A stretch of DNA of 64,000 nt from NCBI GenBank assembly GCA_030148705.1, contig JASBSY010000014.1:558001-622000 (forward strand). The letters run 5' to 3'. This document shows, piece after piece, positions 55,475 to 64,000 of the stretch. Below the pieces are notes generated by a model, which did not search any database, was not told the DNA's origin, and saw only the letters and a program-made list of their open reading frames with translations. Position 1 is the stretch's first letter. Each line of letters begins with the position of its first letter. Made by a program: the position numbers and the translations under genes. This stretch comes from Pukyongia sp. (lineage in GTDB: Bacteria > Bacteroidota > Bacteroidia > Flavobacteriales > Flavobacteriaceae).

Positions 55475-57140
55475 AAAGTATGTAACATTTTTTACCGGAT
55501 TGCTCCTGCTGGCGCTTTTACAGTCATGCGGGATACAGGGCTCACTTACTCATTCGCCCCAGACCACCGGCTTCAATGCCGACATTCCGGAGCGGGTGGA
55601 ACTAAACGACACCACGTTCATTGCCGGGAATAATTTCCTGCTGAAAAATAAATACGGACTCTGGGAACTCTACTCAGAAGGGGATCCTCTGGAGCGCGGA
55701 CTTGTAACCGGCAGGCTTACGGAAGAGCTTTACAAGAAGCAGGAAACTGTGTTTATGGAAAAAATAAACACGCTGGTGCCTTCCCCGGCACAACGTAATT
55801 TTTTACGGAAGTTCCTTAACTGGTACAACCGAAAAATGTACAGGTTTATCGCCGAAGAGTATAAAACCGAAATCTACGGCATCTCCCGTTATGCCAGCGA
55901 TGATTTCAACAGTTTGGCACCCCCTTATCTGCGGGCCTTGTATCTGCACGCCGCACACGACATTGGCCATGCCTTACAGGATCTCGCACTGGTTGGATGC
56001 ACCTCTTTTGCCCTATGGGGCGACAAAAGTGAAGACGGAAATTTGTTAATTGGTAGGAACTTCGACTTCTATGCAGGCGATGCGTTTGCAGAGGAAAAGA
56101 TCGTCTCCTTCGTCAACCCCGATCAAGGATATAAGTTTATGTCGGTGACCTGGGGCGGAATGATAGGAGTGGTATCCGGGATGAATGAAAAGGGATTGAC
56201 CGTCACCATCAATGCCGGGAAATCGCGTATTCCGCTAGTTGCCAAGACGCCAATTTCCATAGTGACTCGTGAAATTTTGCAATATGCCTCAACCATCGAT
56301 GAGGCTATTGCCATTGCGGAAAAGAAAGAGGTATTTGTAAGTGAAGCCATCATGGTAGGAAGCAAGGCAGACGGTAAAGCCGTGCTGATTGAAATGTCTC
56401 CAAATAATTTTGGAGTATTCGAGGTGCAGAACAGCAGCGAGTTAATCTGTTCCAACCACTTTCAAAGTGATGCCTATGAAAATGACAGGCGCAATAATAA
56501 GACTCAACTGGAAAGTCATTCGGTTTATCGGTTTCGGCGGATGGAACAACTTTTAGAACAGCAAGAACGGGTAGATCCTTCAGAAGCGGTGAACATTCTC
56601 AGAAACCGTAAGGGGCTGGACGATATGGCAATCGGGTACGGGAATGAAAAGGCACTTAACCAGTTGCTGGCACATCACGGCATCGTCTTTCAGCCTGAAT
56701 CGCTGCGGGTGTGGGTATCGGCAAATCCTTACCAACTCGGGGCGTTTGTAGGTTACGATCTGGGGGAAGTCTTTGGCAGTCGTGAAAACAATCCTGCAAC
56801 CTCGACGGTTGCTCTGATAGATAAAACGATCCCGGCTGATCCGTTTTTGAAAAGTGAAGCTTATGCAAGCTATGAGCGCTATCGCGAACTGGAAACCCGG
56901 GCTGAGTTATTTTTACTGGGAAAGGAGCTCATGGACGAAAAAGTTGCCGAAGCACTTATAGAAAACAACCCCGAATACTGGAAAGCGTATTATCTTGCCG
57001 GTCGGTACTATTACGAATTGGAGAAATTCGACCTGGCGCAACATAAATTAAGACAAGCGGCAGCCCTGGAAATCGCATCTGTTCCCGAACGGGAGGAAGT
57101 TGAAAAGTATCTGCGAAAATCTGAAAGAAAAGCAAAATGA
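55461..57140 (+). CDS. C45 family acyltransferase-like lipoprotein (Ntn hydrolase)
   Basis: A 559-residue exported lipoprotein (lipobox LLALLQSCG). The C45/penicillin-V-acylase-type Ntn domain has the nucleophile Cys180 in LVGCTSFALWG, with NFDFYAGDAF, MGVVSGMNEKGLTVTINAGK-like and EMSPNNFGVF segments. The C-terminus is TPR-like (residues about 470-555). Such proteins transfer or hydrolyse acyl amides or esters; in a pigment cluster it could form the ester that joins the polyene acid to its partner. I start at ATG 55461, which gives a standard signal peptide; an ATG at 55437 is also in frame. Confidence 0.8.
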   Translation: MTKAEKYVTFFTGLLLLALLQSCGIQGSLTHSPQTTGFNADIPERVELNDTTFIAGNNFLLKNKYGLWELYSEGDPLERGLVTGRLTEELYKKQETVFMEKINTLVPSPAQRNFLRKFLNWYNRKMYRFIAEEYKTEIYGISRYASDDFNSLAPPYLRALYLHAAHDIGHALQDLALVGCTSFALWGDKSEDGNLLIGRNFDFYAGDAFAEEKIVSFVNPDQGYKFMSVTWGGMIGVVSGMNEKGLTVTINAGKSRIPLVAKTPISIVTREILQYASTIDEAIAIAEKKEVFVSEAIMVGSKADGKAVLIEMSPNNFGVFEVQNSSELICSNHFQSDAYENDRRNNKTQLESHSVYRFRRMEQLLEQQERVDPSEAVNILRNRKGLDDMAIGYGNEKALNQLLAHHGIVFQPESLRVWVSANPYQLGAFVGYDLGEVFGSRENNPATSTVALIDKTIPADPFLKSEAYASYERYRELETRAELFLLGKELMDEKVAEALIENNPEYWKAYYLAGRYYYELEKFDLAQHKLRQAAALEIASVPEREEVEKYLRKSERKAK

Positions 57141-58429
57141 TGAATTCTGAAGCAGCATATAATAGTTTGAAGGAGATCTCATTTCTTCAGGAAAAAGAAC
57201 TGGAAAAAACGCTTGCGTATGTAGCCGGGAATTCGCCATTTTACAAACGGCTCTTTGAACATCACGGCATCCATCCGAAAGATATTTGCACGCTTGGTGA
57301 TTTTAAAAAACTGCCTCTAACGACCAAAGACGACCTGCAGCGTTTCAACACCGATTTTCTCTGTGTGGAACGCTCCCGCATAATAGATTATGTTACAACT
57401 TCGGGAACGTTGGGAGAACCCGTAATGATGGGCTTAACAGAGAAGGATCTGAAACGCCTGGCATATAACGAAGCGCTTTCCCTGGCTTGTTCAGGGGTTA
57501 ACAGTGAGACCACCATACAGTTGATGACAACTATGGACAGGCGTTTTATGGCCGGACTGGCCTATTTTCTCGGTGCCAGGGAATTGGGTGCCGGCATTGT
57601 AAGAGTAGGATCGGGAATCCCCGAGTTACAGTGGGACAGCATACTTAAGTTTGAACCGGACTATCTTATCTGCGTGCCTTCATTTCTTCTGAAGCTGATC
57701 GAGTACGCCGGGGAAAATTCAATCGATCCGGCTAAAACTTCGGTCAAGGCGGCTATTTGCATCGGAGAACCCGTTTCCTCCGAAGGCCTCGAGCCCAACA
57801 GCCTTGCCAAAAAAATTAGGGCGAAGTGGGATATTGAATTATTCTCAACCTATGCTTCCACCGAAATGGCCACTGCTTTTAACGACTGCGAATATCACAG
57901 AGGAGGTCACCTTCATCCGGAATTGATACTATGTGAGTTGCTGGACGAAGAGGGAAATGAAGTAGCTGAAGGTACAGTAGGGGAACTTACCATAACTACC
58001 CTGGGTGTAGAAGGGATGCCATTAGTGCGGTTTAGAACCGGGGATATGCTGCAGATACACCGGGAACCGTGCGAATGTGGAAGGAACACCCCTCGCCTGG
58101 GTCCGGTAATCGGCCGTAAACAACAGATGATAAAGTATAAGGGAACTACCTTGTATCCCCCGGCAATTTATAATGTCCTGGGAGATTTCAAGGAGATTGA
58201 GCATTTTGTTGTAGAGTTGTTTCACAGCCAGGTGGGAACCGATGAGATCTTATTGAAACTGGCGATAGAAAACCCTTCTGAAAAACTGATAGAGGACATT
58301 AAGGATCATTTTAGAGCCAAACTTCGCGTTCGGCCAAATGTTGAAATAGTACCGGCCCACGAATTGAAGAAACTCCTGTATCCTCCTATGAGCCGGAAGC
58401 CGAGATATCTCATAGATAAACGAAATTGA
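57137..58429 (+). CDS. Phenylacetate-CoA-ligase-like adenylating enzyme
   Basis: A 430-residue ANL-superfamily ligase of the PaaK type. The phosphate-binding loop TTSGTLGEPV (about 87-96), YASTEMATAF (adenylate binding) and VRFRTGDMLQI (A8-like) are present. The C-terminal subdomain has GRKQQMIKYKGTTLYPPAIY. It probably activates 4-coumarate as the acyl adenylate for loading onto the ACP. It is the last gene of the operon; its ATG overlaps the preceding stop (ATGATGA). Confidence 0.85.
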   Translation: MMNSEAAYNSLKEISFLQEKELEKTLAYVAGNSPFYKRLFEHHGIHPKDICTLGDFKKLPLTTKDDLQRFNTDFLCVERSRIIDYVTTSGTLGEPVMMGLTEKDLKRLAYNEALSLACSGVNSETTIQLMTTMDRRFMAGLAYFLGARELGAGIVRVGSGIPELQWDSILKFEPDYLICVPSFLLKLIEYAGENSIDPAKTSVKAAICIGEPVSSEGLEPNSLAKKIRAKWDIELFSTYASTEMATAFNDCEYHRGGHLHPELILCELLDEEGNEVAEGTVGELTITTLGVEGMPLVRFRTGDMLQIHREPCECGRNTPRLGPVIGRKQQMIKYKGTTLYPPAIYNVLGDFKEIEHFVVELFHSQVGTDEILLKLAIENPSEKLIEDIKDHFRAKLRVRPNVEIVPAHELKKLLYPPMSRKPRYLIDKRN

Positions 58430-58475
58430 TCAGGTAGCCGAAATAATCACAGGAGCGAAGTATATCCTTTGCACA

Positions 58476-59081
58476 CTACCTGTTTTCAATAGGGATACTT
58501 TCGTTGAATAGCCGCCAGGTATACCCCAGTTCACTAGTGGCATCCAGGTCGAAAACCGAATAATAACGAAACATCCGGCCGGGGTTTTCCGGATCGACGA
58601 AGATAGGACTAAGCGTATCGGGCCTGTTGTCCTTATGAATTGCCCAACCGTTTACAACGGGCAGCCATTGTCCGTTTTTTAAGATATAGAGATAGTACTT
58701 ATCAAAATTTGTATCCTTAAGGCGGGTGTTGAGGAGTAACAGATCGCGGTCGAACTCATCGAATCTCAGGAACGATAAGTCCGCTCCGTATGCTTTGGGG
58801 ATGGTTAATTGGGGGGCAGTATTGTTCTCGAAGGCAATGGTGGTAAAACCCTTTTTGCTATCCACATGTTTCACATACCCGTAAAATTCCTCAACTCCTG
58901 AAATAAAGTTGGCGTGTACAGCGCCTTCAGGTATCACCGGAGCGATAATAACCTCCTTTGGAGGAGAGACAACGGTATTGGTATTAGTGTCTCTGGGCCC
59001 TATAACCACATTATTCTTTTTGTGAGGAGGAGACCCACAGGAGAGTAGGGCAAGCGACAATAAAAAAAATAAACAGCGCAT
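58476..59081 (-). CDS. Lipoprotein of unknown function
   Basis: A 201-residue lipoprotein (lipobox LSLALLSCG). A Thr/Asn/Val-rich linker (about 20-50) is followed by a globular part with FEEFYGYVKHVDSKKGFTTI-like and WLPVVNGWAIHKDNRPDTLS segments. I do not recognise the family. Its ATG overlaps the stop of the universal stress protein gene by 1 bp, so the two are co-transcribed. Confidence 0.6.
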   Translation of the reverse strand: MRCLFFLLSLALLSCGSPPHKKNNVVIGPRDTNTNTVVSPPKEVIIAPVIPEGAVHANFISGVEEFYGYVKHVDSKKGFTTIAFENNTAPQLTIPKAYGADLSFLRFDEFDRDLLLLNTRLKDTNFDKYYLYILKNGQWLPVVNGWAIHKDNRPDTLSPIFVDPENPGRMFRYYSVFDLDATSELGYTWRLFNESIPIENR

Positions 59082-59902
59082 TAAATCTTAAACGTAATAA
59101 CGGGCATATTTGCGTGATTTACCATGTCCTCACTAATGCTTCCGTTAAAGAAGTGCGACAGGCCTTTTCGCCCATGTGTGCTCATTCCGATTAGCTGAGC
59201 TTTAATTTCCTTGGCAAAATTCAGGATTCCTTTTTCAACCGACACATCATTGTAAATATTCAGGGTGTAATTACCTACAGCAGTTCCTTTTACAAATTTC
59301 TCCATCATGGCACGTGCCTCAGCCGTCGTTTTAAAACTGCTTGGGGTGTTGATCAGGAGCAGGTGAATATGGGCACCCACTGATTGGGCAAAACTTTGAG
59401 CCTGCACAAATGGTTTCCTGCATTCTTCAGAAAAATCGGTAGCGAAGACGAAGTCGCGCACTTCGAAGTTTGCATGGTGATTTTTAATCACCAATACCGG
59501 GATATCAGAGGTCCGAACCACTTTTTCCGTATTACTTCCTATGAACATTTCCCTAAAGCCGCTGGCTCCATGAGACCCCATAATGATAAGGTCGATCTTG
59601 TTCTTGGTAACAGCCTCTTTGATGTCGTCATAAATTTCCCCATGTCCGATGGTTTCGTAAATGGTAATATCCTGAAGAAAGGGTTTCTTCAGCAATTCGG
59701 AAAATCTCTTCTCAGCCAGTTTAATGAAGTATAAAGCTTCGGGCAAACTTCCTGTGTCGCCCGAATTAGCAAGATGTAGCGGAATTTCCATACTGTGAAG
59801 CAGAAAGATTTCCCCATCGTTTTTGGCTGCCATTTGAGCCGCGATCTTCAGTGCATTTTCAGCTTGTTCGGAGAAATCGGTTGGGACTAAAATTCTTTTC
59901 AT
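59081..59902 (-). CDS. Universal stress protein, two UspA domains
   Basis: A 273-residue cytosolic protein made of two UspA domains (about 1-140 and 145-273). Each ends with a nucleotide-binding-type glycine loop: GSHGASGFREMFIGSNTEKV and THGRKGLSHFFNGSISEDMV. The start is MKRILVPTDFSEQAENALKI. Tandem-UspA proteins respond to energy and redox stress. It is divergent from the rimP operon. Confidence 0.92.
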   Translation of the reverse strand: MKRILVPTDFSEQAENALKIAAQMAAKNDGEIFLLHSMEIPLHLANSGDTGSLPEALYFIKLAEKRFSELLKKPFLQDITIYETIGHGEIYDDIKEAVTKNKIDLIIMGSHGASGFREMFIGSNTEKVVRTSDIPVLVIKNHHANFEVRDFVFATDFSEECRKPFVQAQSFAQSVGAHIHLLLINTPSSFKTTAEARAMMEKFVKGTAVGNYTLNIYNDVSVEKGILNFAKEIKAQLIGMSTHGRKGLSHFFNGSISEDMVNHANMPVITFKI

Positions 59903-59965
59903 AAGGGGATTATTTTCTAGTTGGTTTTCTTACAGGAAGATACAAAAATTAATCGGGAGCAATTC

Positions 59966-59998
59966 GTTTTTATAATATAAAAATATGTACTATATTTG
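59966..59998 (+). promoter_or_regulatory. Promoter of the rimP-nusA-infB operon
   Basis: TATATTTG (59991-59998) is a perfect -7 element; a TTTT at 59967-59970 lies 20 bp upstream of it as the -33 candidate. Transcription would begin near 60005, giving a leader of about 57 nt that contains a terminator hairpin. Confidence 0.65.
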
Positions 59999-60022
59999 CA
60001 GCGAATTTGGTACGTAACAACC

Positions 60023-60048
60023 GAGGGGACATAGAGTCCCCTCTTTTT
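60023..60048 (+). terminator. Leader terminator (attenuator candidate) upstream of rimP
   Basis: Perfect 8-bp arms GAGGGGAC / GTCCCCTC around a 5-nt loop, followed at once by TTTTT. It is a textbook intrinsic terminator placed between the promoter and the rimP ATG at 60062, on the sense strand. No gene lies upstream that it could serve, so it probably terminates a fraction of operon transcripts early. Confidence 0.75.
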
Positions 60049-60061
60049 ATAGCCAAAAATA

Positions 60062-60523
60062 ATGCGTGAGAAAGTAGCAGGATTACTGGATGAAGCACTA
60101 AAGCAGAACGAATCGCTGTTCCTCATCGATCTAAGTATTTCAGAATCAAATCAAATACGGGTAATAATCGACGGGGATAGCGGAGTCTCGGTGCAGGATT
60201 GTATTGACATAAGCCGGGCGATAGAGCACAATCTCGATCGCGAGCAGGAGGATTTTTCGCTTGAAGTGCATTCAGCGGGTGTGTCCGAACCCTTAACCAT
60301 GGTTCGACAGTACAAGAAAAATGCAGGCCGAAATCTAAAGGTAAAGACTGCAACCCAAACTATTGAAGGCAAGCTTGAGGAAGTGAACGATACCGCGATC
60401 AAACTGACGTGGAAAGCACGCGAACCCAAGCCTGTTGGAAAAGGAAAAATTACCGTTCAAAAAGCAGCGGAAATTCCTTACAGCGATATTATTGAAGCAA
60501 AAGTGATGATAAAATTTAATTAG
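60062..60523 (+). CDS. rimP: Ribosome maturation factor RimP
   Basis: Cytosolic factor for 30S subunit assembly, 153 residues. N-domain [20 protein letters not shown] and [20 protein letters not shown], then [15 protein letters not shown] with the family's SAG segment, and a C-terminal beta-barrel. It is the first gene of rimP-nusA-infB; nusA starts 6 bp after it. Confidence 0.95.
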   Translation: MREKVAGLLDEALKQNESLFLIDLSISESNQIRVIIDGDSGVSVQDCIDISRAIEHNLDREQEDFSLEVHSAGVSEPLTMVRQYKKNAGRNLKVKTATQTIEGKLEEVNDTAIKLTWKAREPKPVGKGKITVQKAAEIPYSDIIEAKVMIKFN

Positions 60524-60529
60524 AAGAAC

Positions 60530-61762
60530 ATGGAAAATTTAGCGTTGATCGACTCCTTTTCGGAATTTAAGGATGATAAACTCATAGACCGGGTAACGCT
60601 TATGGCGATACTCGAAGATGTTTTCAGAAATGCTTTAAAGAAAAAATACGGTAGTGACGATAATTTCGATATTATCATTAACCCCGATAAAGGTGACCTC
60701 GAAATCTGGAGAAACCGTGTGGTAGTAGCCGACGGTGAGGTGGAAGATGAGAACGAAGAGATCTCCCTTTCGGAAGCGCGTAAGATTGAAGCGGATTTCG
60801 AAATTGGAGAGGATGTATCGGAGGAAGTAAAGCTAATCGATCTTGGACGTCGCTCTATTCTCGCTTTACGCCAGAACCTTATTTCCAAGATTCACGAACA
60901 CGACAATACGAATGTCTATAAGCAATTCAAAGAGCTGGAAGGCGAGATCTATACCGCTGAAGTACACCATATTCGTCATCGCGCTGTAATTTTGCTGGAC
61001 GATGAAGGAAATGAGATAATTCTTCCGAAGGACAAACAGATCCCTTCAGATTTCTTCAGAAAGGGCGACAACGTTCGTGGCATCATCGAAAGCGTGGAAC
61101 TGAAAGGGAACAAGCCTTCAATTATTATGTCGCGTGCCAATCCGCTTTTCCTGGAAAAACTGTTCGAACAAGAAATCCCGGAAGTATTCGACGGATTAAT
61201 CACTGTAAAAAAAGTGGTAAGGATTCCCGGCGAAAAGGCAAAAGTAGCCGTAGACTCATACGACGACCGTATCGACCCGGTTGGAGCCTGTGTAGGGATG
61301 AAAGGATCTCGTATTCACGGGATCGTAAGAGAACTGGGGAACGAGAACATCGATGTGATTAACTATACCAACAATTTACAACTGTTTATCACAAGAGCGC
61401 TGAGTCCTGCACGTGTAACGGCCATCAACATAAACGAAGAGACCAAAAGGGCTGAAGTGATCCTGAAACCTGAGGAAGTATCCAAGGCCATCGGTCGCGG
61501 AGGACATAATATTCGGTTGGCGGGACAGCTTACCGGTTACGAAATAGACGTGCTTCGCGAAGGTGCCGAAGAGGATGTTGAACTGCGTGAATTCTCCGAC
61601 GAGATCGAAGAATGGATCATCCAGGAATTTCATAAAATTGGCTTGGATACAGCCAAGAGCGTACTCGAGCACGACGTTGCCGATTTGGTAAAACGCACCG
61701 ATCTGGAGCAGGAAACCATAGAGGAAGTGGTTAAAATATTAAAAGACGAATTTAAAGAGTAG
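60530..61762 (+). CDS. nusA: Transcription termination/antitermination factor NusA
   Basis: RNA-polymerase-associated factor that modulates pausing and termination. The 410 residues hold the N-terminal RNAP-binding domain (about 1-130), an S1 domain (about 140-205), and KH1/KH2 (about 225-350; VGACVGMKGSRIHGIVRELG and AIGRGGHNIRLAGQLTGYEI). A short C-terminal helical region follows. The long acidic repeats of gamma-proteobacterial NusA are absent, as usual in Bacteroidota. It may act at the leader hairpin of its own operon. Confidence 0.96.
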   Translation: MENLALIDSFSEFKDDKLIDRVTLMAILEDVFRNALKKKYGSDDNFDIIINPDKGDLEIWRNRVVVADGEVEDENEEISLSEARKIEADFEIGEDVSEEVKLIDLGRRSILALRQNLISKIHEHDNTNVYKQFKELEGEIYTAEVHHIRHRAVILLDDEGNEIILPKDKQIPSDFFRKGDNVRGIIESVELKGNKPSIIMSRANPLFLEKLFEQEIPEVFDGLITVKKVVRIPGEKAKVAVDSYDDRIDPVGACVGMKGSRIHGIVRELGNENIDVINYTNNLQLFITRALSPARVTAININEETKRAEVILKPEEVSKAIGRGGHNIRLAGQLTGYEIDVLREGAEEDVELREFSDEIEEWIIQEFHKIGLDTAKSVLEHDVADLVKRTDLEQETIEEVVKILKDEFKE

Positions 61763-61814
61763 TTAAAGTTTAACTACTTTTATACATATTTTTAAAATAA
61801 GGATAAAGCATTTT

Positions 61815-64000
61815 ATGGCTGAAGTAAAAACAATGAGGCTTAGTAAAGTTCTTCGCGAATTCAACATATCGCTGGATCGGGCCGTGGAATATCTAAGTTC
61901 CAAAGGCTATGAGGTGGAGGCCCGACCTACCACCAAGATCACAGATGAGGAATACGAAGTGCTGTTCAACGAATTCCAAACGGACAAGAGCAAAAAAGTA
62001 GCTTCGAAGGAAGTAGGTGAGGAGAAGCGCAAGGAAAAAGAAGAACTTCGAATTGCCCGTGAAAAGGAACTTGAAGAAAAAGAAAAGAAGGCTGCCTCAA
62101 GAGTAATTAAAGCTGAAGCCAAGCTCGACGGTCCTAAACAGGTTGGTAAAATTGAACTTGAAAAGTCTAAAGCAGCCAAAAAGGAAGAAGCAGTAGAAGA
62201 AGAACCCGTTGAGAAAGCTGCCGAAAAGAAAACTCCCGCCAAGAAAAAAGCCAAACCGGTAGCAAAGAAAGCCGAAACCGTTGAAGAAGCACCTCAGGAA
62301 GTTCCTGTGGAAGCCAAGGAAGAAGGACCGGATCCGGTGGTTGAAACCAACTATAAAAAATTAGATGGCCCTAACTTTACGGGAGAGACCATCGACCTGT
62401 CGAAATTCAAAAAACCTGAAAAGAAGAAACCTGAAAAGAAGGAAGACGAAAAGAAAGAGAAACGAGGTCGCCGAAGACGTATAAGCAAGGAACCTGCCAA
62501 AGGCAACGGAAACCAGCGTGACAACAAAGGCAGACGAGGGCGCAGCAATGTGCCTAAAGAGGAGCCCAGCGAGGAAGAAGTGCAAAAGCAGGTGCGCGAA
62601 ACCCTTGAAAAACTTCAGGGGAAATCCTCCAAAGGAAAAGGTGCAAAATACCGTAGGGAGAAAAGAGATAGTCACCGTCAGAAAACCGAGGACGATCTGG
62701 CACAACAGGAAGCAGCCAGCACTGTATTAAAAGTAACCGAATTTGTTACCGTTAGTGAAGTTGCTACCATGATGGATGTGCCGGTAACCCAGGTCATTTC
62801 TGCCTGTATGTCACTGGGGATGATGGTAACAATGAATCAGCGTCTAGATGCGGAAACGCTTACGATAGTTGCCGATGAATTTGGGTACGAAGTAGAATTC
62901 GTAACCGCAGATATTGAAGAATCATTCCAGGTAGTAAAAGATGCACCGGAAGATCTGGAGCCAAGAGCCCCGATCGTTACCGTAATGGGACACGTAGATC
63001 ACGGAAAAACGTCCCTGCTGGATTATATCAGGGAAGAAAATGTGATCGCCGGGGAATCCGGAGGAATTACACAGCATATTGGTGCTTACGGGGTTACTTT
63101 GGAGAACGGTGAAAAGATCACCTTCCTAGATACGCCCGGTCACGAAGCGTTTACCGCAATGCGTGCCAGAGGAGCCCAGGTAACCGATCTTGCCATTATT
63201 GTTATAGCGGCAGACGACGATATCATGCCACAGACAAAAGAGGCGATTAGTCACGCCCAGGCGGCAGGAGTTCCTATCGTATTCGCAATAAATAAAGTTG
63301 ATAAGCCTACCGCCAATCCTGAAAAGATCAAGGAAGGGCTGGCCAATATGAATTTACTGGTCGAGGACTGGGGCGGAAAGATTCAATCGCACGACATATC
63401 CGCGAAGACAGGGGAAGGTGTTAAAGAATTACTCGAAAAAGTCCTGCTCGAAGCAGAACTGCTTGAACTGAAAGCCAACCCGAACAGAACTGCCAACGGA
63501 ACGGTAGTTGAAGCCTTCCTAGACAAGGGTCGTGGTTATGTATCTACTATTCTGGTCCAGGCAGGAACCCTTAACATTGGTGATTACGTACTCGCCGGAC
63601 AACACAGTGGTAAAGTAAAAGCCATGCAGGACGAACGAGGGAAGAAAATCAAGGCCGCAGGGCCGTCGACGCCGGTATCAATACTGGGACTGGACGGTGC
63701 GCCACAAGCCGGTGATAAGTTCAACGTATTTGAAGATGAGCGTGAAGCCAAGGATATAGCCAACAAGAGAATGCAGTTGCAGCGTGAGCAATCGGTTAGA
63801 ACGCAACGCCATATTACCCTGGATGAGATTGGAAGGCGAATTGCTCTTGGAGAATTTAAAGAGCTGAATATTATCCTGAAAGGAGATGTGGACGGTTCGG
63901 TGGAAGCGCTTACAGATTCCTTCCTGAAATTGTCTACTGAAGAGATCCAGGTGAATATCATACACAAAGGGGTGGGAGCGATCACCGAAAGTGACGTACT
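61815..64000 (+). CDS. infB: Translation initiation factor IF-2 (3' end outside the window)
   Basis: GTPase that loads fMet-tRNA on the 30S subunit; 728 residues are visible. The start [20 protein letters not shown] is the IF2N domain. A long Lys/Glu/Pro/Ala-rich linker follows (about 60-300), then a second IF2N-like domain ([20 protein letters not shown]). The GTPase domain starts near 385 with G1 GHVDHGKT (392-399), DTPGHE (G3) and NKVD (G4). Domain II and part of domain III are seen before the window ends. It starts 52 bp after nusA. Confidence 0.96.
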   Translation, partial: MAEVKTMRLSKVLREFNISLDRAVEYLSSKGYEVEARPTTKITDEEYEVLFNEFQTDKSKKVASKEVGEEKRKEKEELRIAREKELEEKEKKAASRVIKAEAKLDGPKQVGKIELEKSKAAKKEEAVEEEPVEKAAEKKTPAKKKAKPVAKKAETVEEAPQEVPVEAKEEGPDPVVETNYKKLDGPNFTGETIDLSKFKKPEKKKPEKKEDEKKEKRGRRRRISKEPAKGNGNQRDNKGRRGRSNVPKEEPSEEEVQKQVRETLEKLQGKSSKGKGAKYRREKRDSHRQKTEDDLAQQEAASTVLKVTEFVTVSEVATMMDVPVTQVISACMSLGMMVTMNQRLDAETLTIVADEFGYEVEFVTADIEESFQVVKDAPEDLEPRAPIVTVMGHVDHGKTSLLDYIREENVIAGESGGITQHIGAYGVTLENGEKITFLDTPGHEAFTAMRARGAQVTDLAIIVIAADDDIMPQTKEAISHAQAAGVPIVFAINKVDKPTANPEKIKEGLANMNLLVEDWGGKIQSHDISAKTGEGVKELLEKVLLEAELLELKANPNRTANGTVVEAFLDKGRGYVSTILVQAGTLNIGDYVLAGQHSGKVKAMQDERGKKIKAAGPSTPVSILGLDGAPQAGDKFNVFEDEREAKDIANKRMQLQREQSVRTQRHITLDEIGRRIALGEFKELNIILKGDVDGSVEALTDSFLKLSTEEIQVNIIHKGVGAITESDV

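Noticed and set aside
58430-58475. CAGGTAG / CTACCTG inverted repeat between convergent genes as a terminator
   Set aside because: The loop would be over 30 nt and no T-run follows.

Overview
The window is chromosomal DNA of a marine-type member of the Flavobacteriaceae (Bacteroidota); the genus cannot be fixed from sequence alone. The grounds are: promoters of the Bacteroidota type (-33 TTTG / -7 TANNTTTG, several with 19-21 bp spacing), outer-membrane families typical of the phylum (DUF5916, DUF2723, GH92 lipoproteins, secreted proteins beginning QVGIGTT), a flexirubin/aryl-polyene gene cluster with a tyrosine ammonia-lyase closely resembling that of Flavobacterium johnsoniae, and weak Shine-Dalgarno signals. 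No CRISPR array, insertion sequence, rRNA operon or prophage was seen.

Layout. 1-10.6 kb, all on the minus strand, is housekeeping: rpoN (cut by the window edge), asnS, then pyrH-frr-outer-membrane barrel-RND permease, rpsB-tsf and rplM-rpsI, with good intrinsic terminators between units. 10.8-13.4 kb is a large DUF5916 outer-membrane protein, convergent with polA. 16.4-21 kb is a compact cyanophycin module: isoaspartyl peptidase (iaaA-like), cyanophycinase (cphB) and cyanophycin synthetase (cphA). It is followed by a c-type cytochrome lipoprotein gene carrying an in-frame TAA. 21.9-25.9 kb is a two-gene N-glycan salvage unit: a secreted glycosylasparaginase and a GH92 alpha-mannosidase lipoprotein. 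26-35 kb has a membrane-anchored metallophosphoesterase, a thioredoxin-fold protein lacking CXXC, two paralogous secreted QVGIGTT proteins, a NodB deacetylase and a DUF2723 GT-C-like membrane protein. 35.0-35.5 kb is an unusual tRNA-Gln locus: one intact tRNA flanked by a palindrome-riddled 5' fragment and a duplicated 3' end. katG follows.

38.3-58.4 kb is a pigment locus. A divergent flavin halogenase-like gene faces a 19-gene, tightly overlapping operon: tyrosine ammonia-lyase, ketoreductase, two dehydratases, two active ketosynthases, a ketosynthase-like chain-length-factor candidate, a half-ketosynthase, ACP, methyltransferase, LPLAT acyltransferase, NodB protein, LolA, GT2-DUF2062, MMPL exporter, JmjC/cupin protein, C45 acyltransferase-like lipoprotein and a phenylacetate-CoA-ligase-like adenylating enzyme. 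The logic is tyrosine -> 4-coumarate -> activated aryl starter -> polyene extension on ACP -> ring methylation and probable halogenation -> acyl transfer and export to the outer membrane. The dialkylresorcinol genes (darA/darB) of classical flexirubin clusters are not in the window.

58.5-64 kb holds a small lipoprotein gene, a double-UspA universal stress protein and the rimP-nusA-infB operon. The leader of that operon contains a strong intrinsic terminator, which suggests attenuation.
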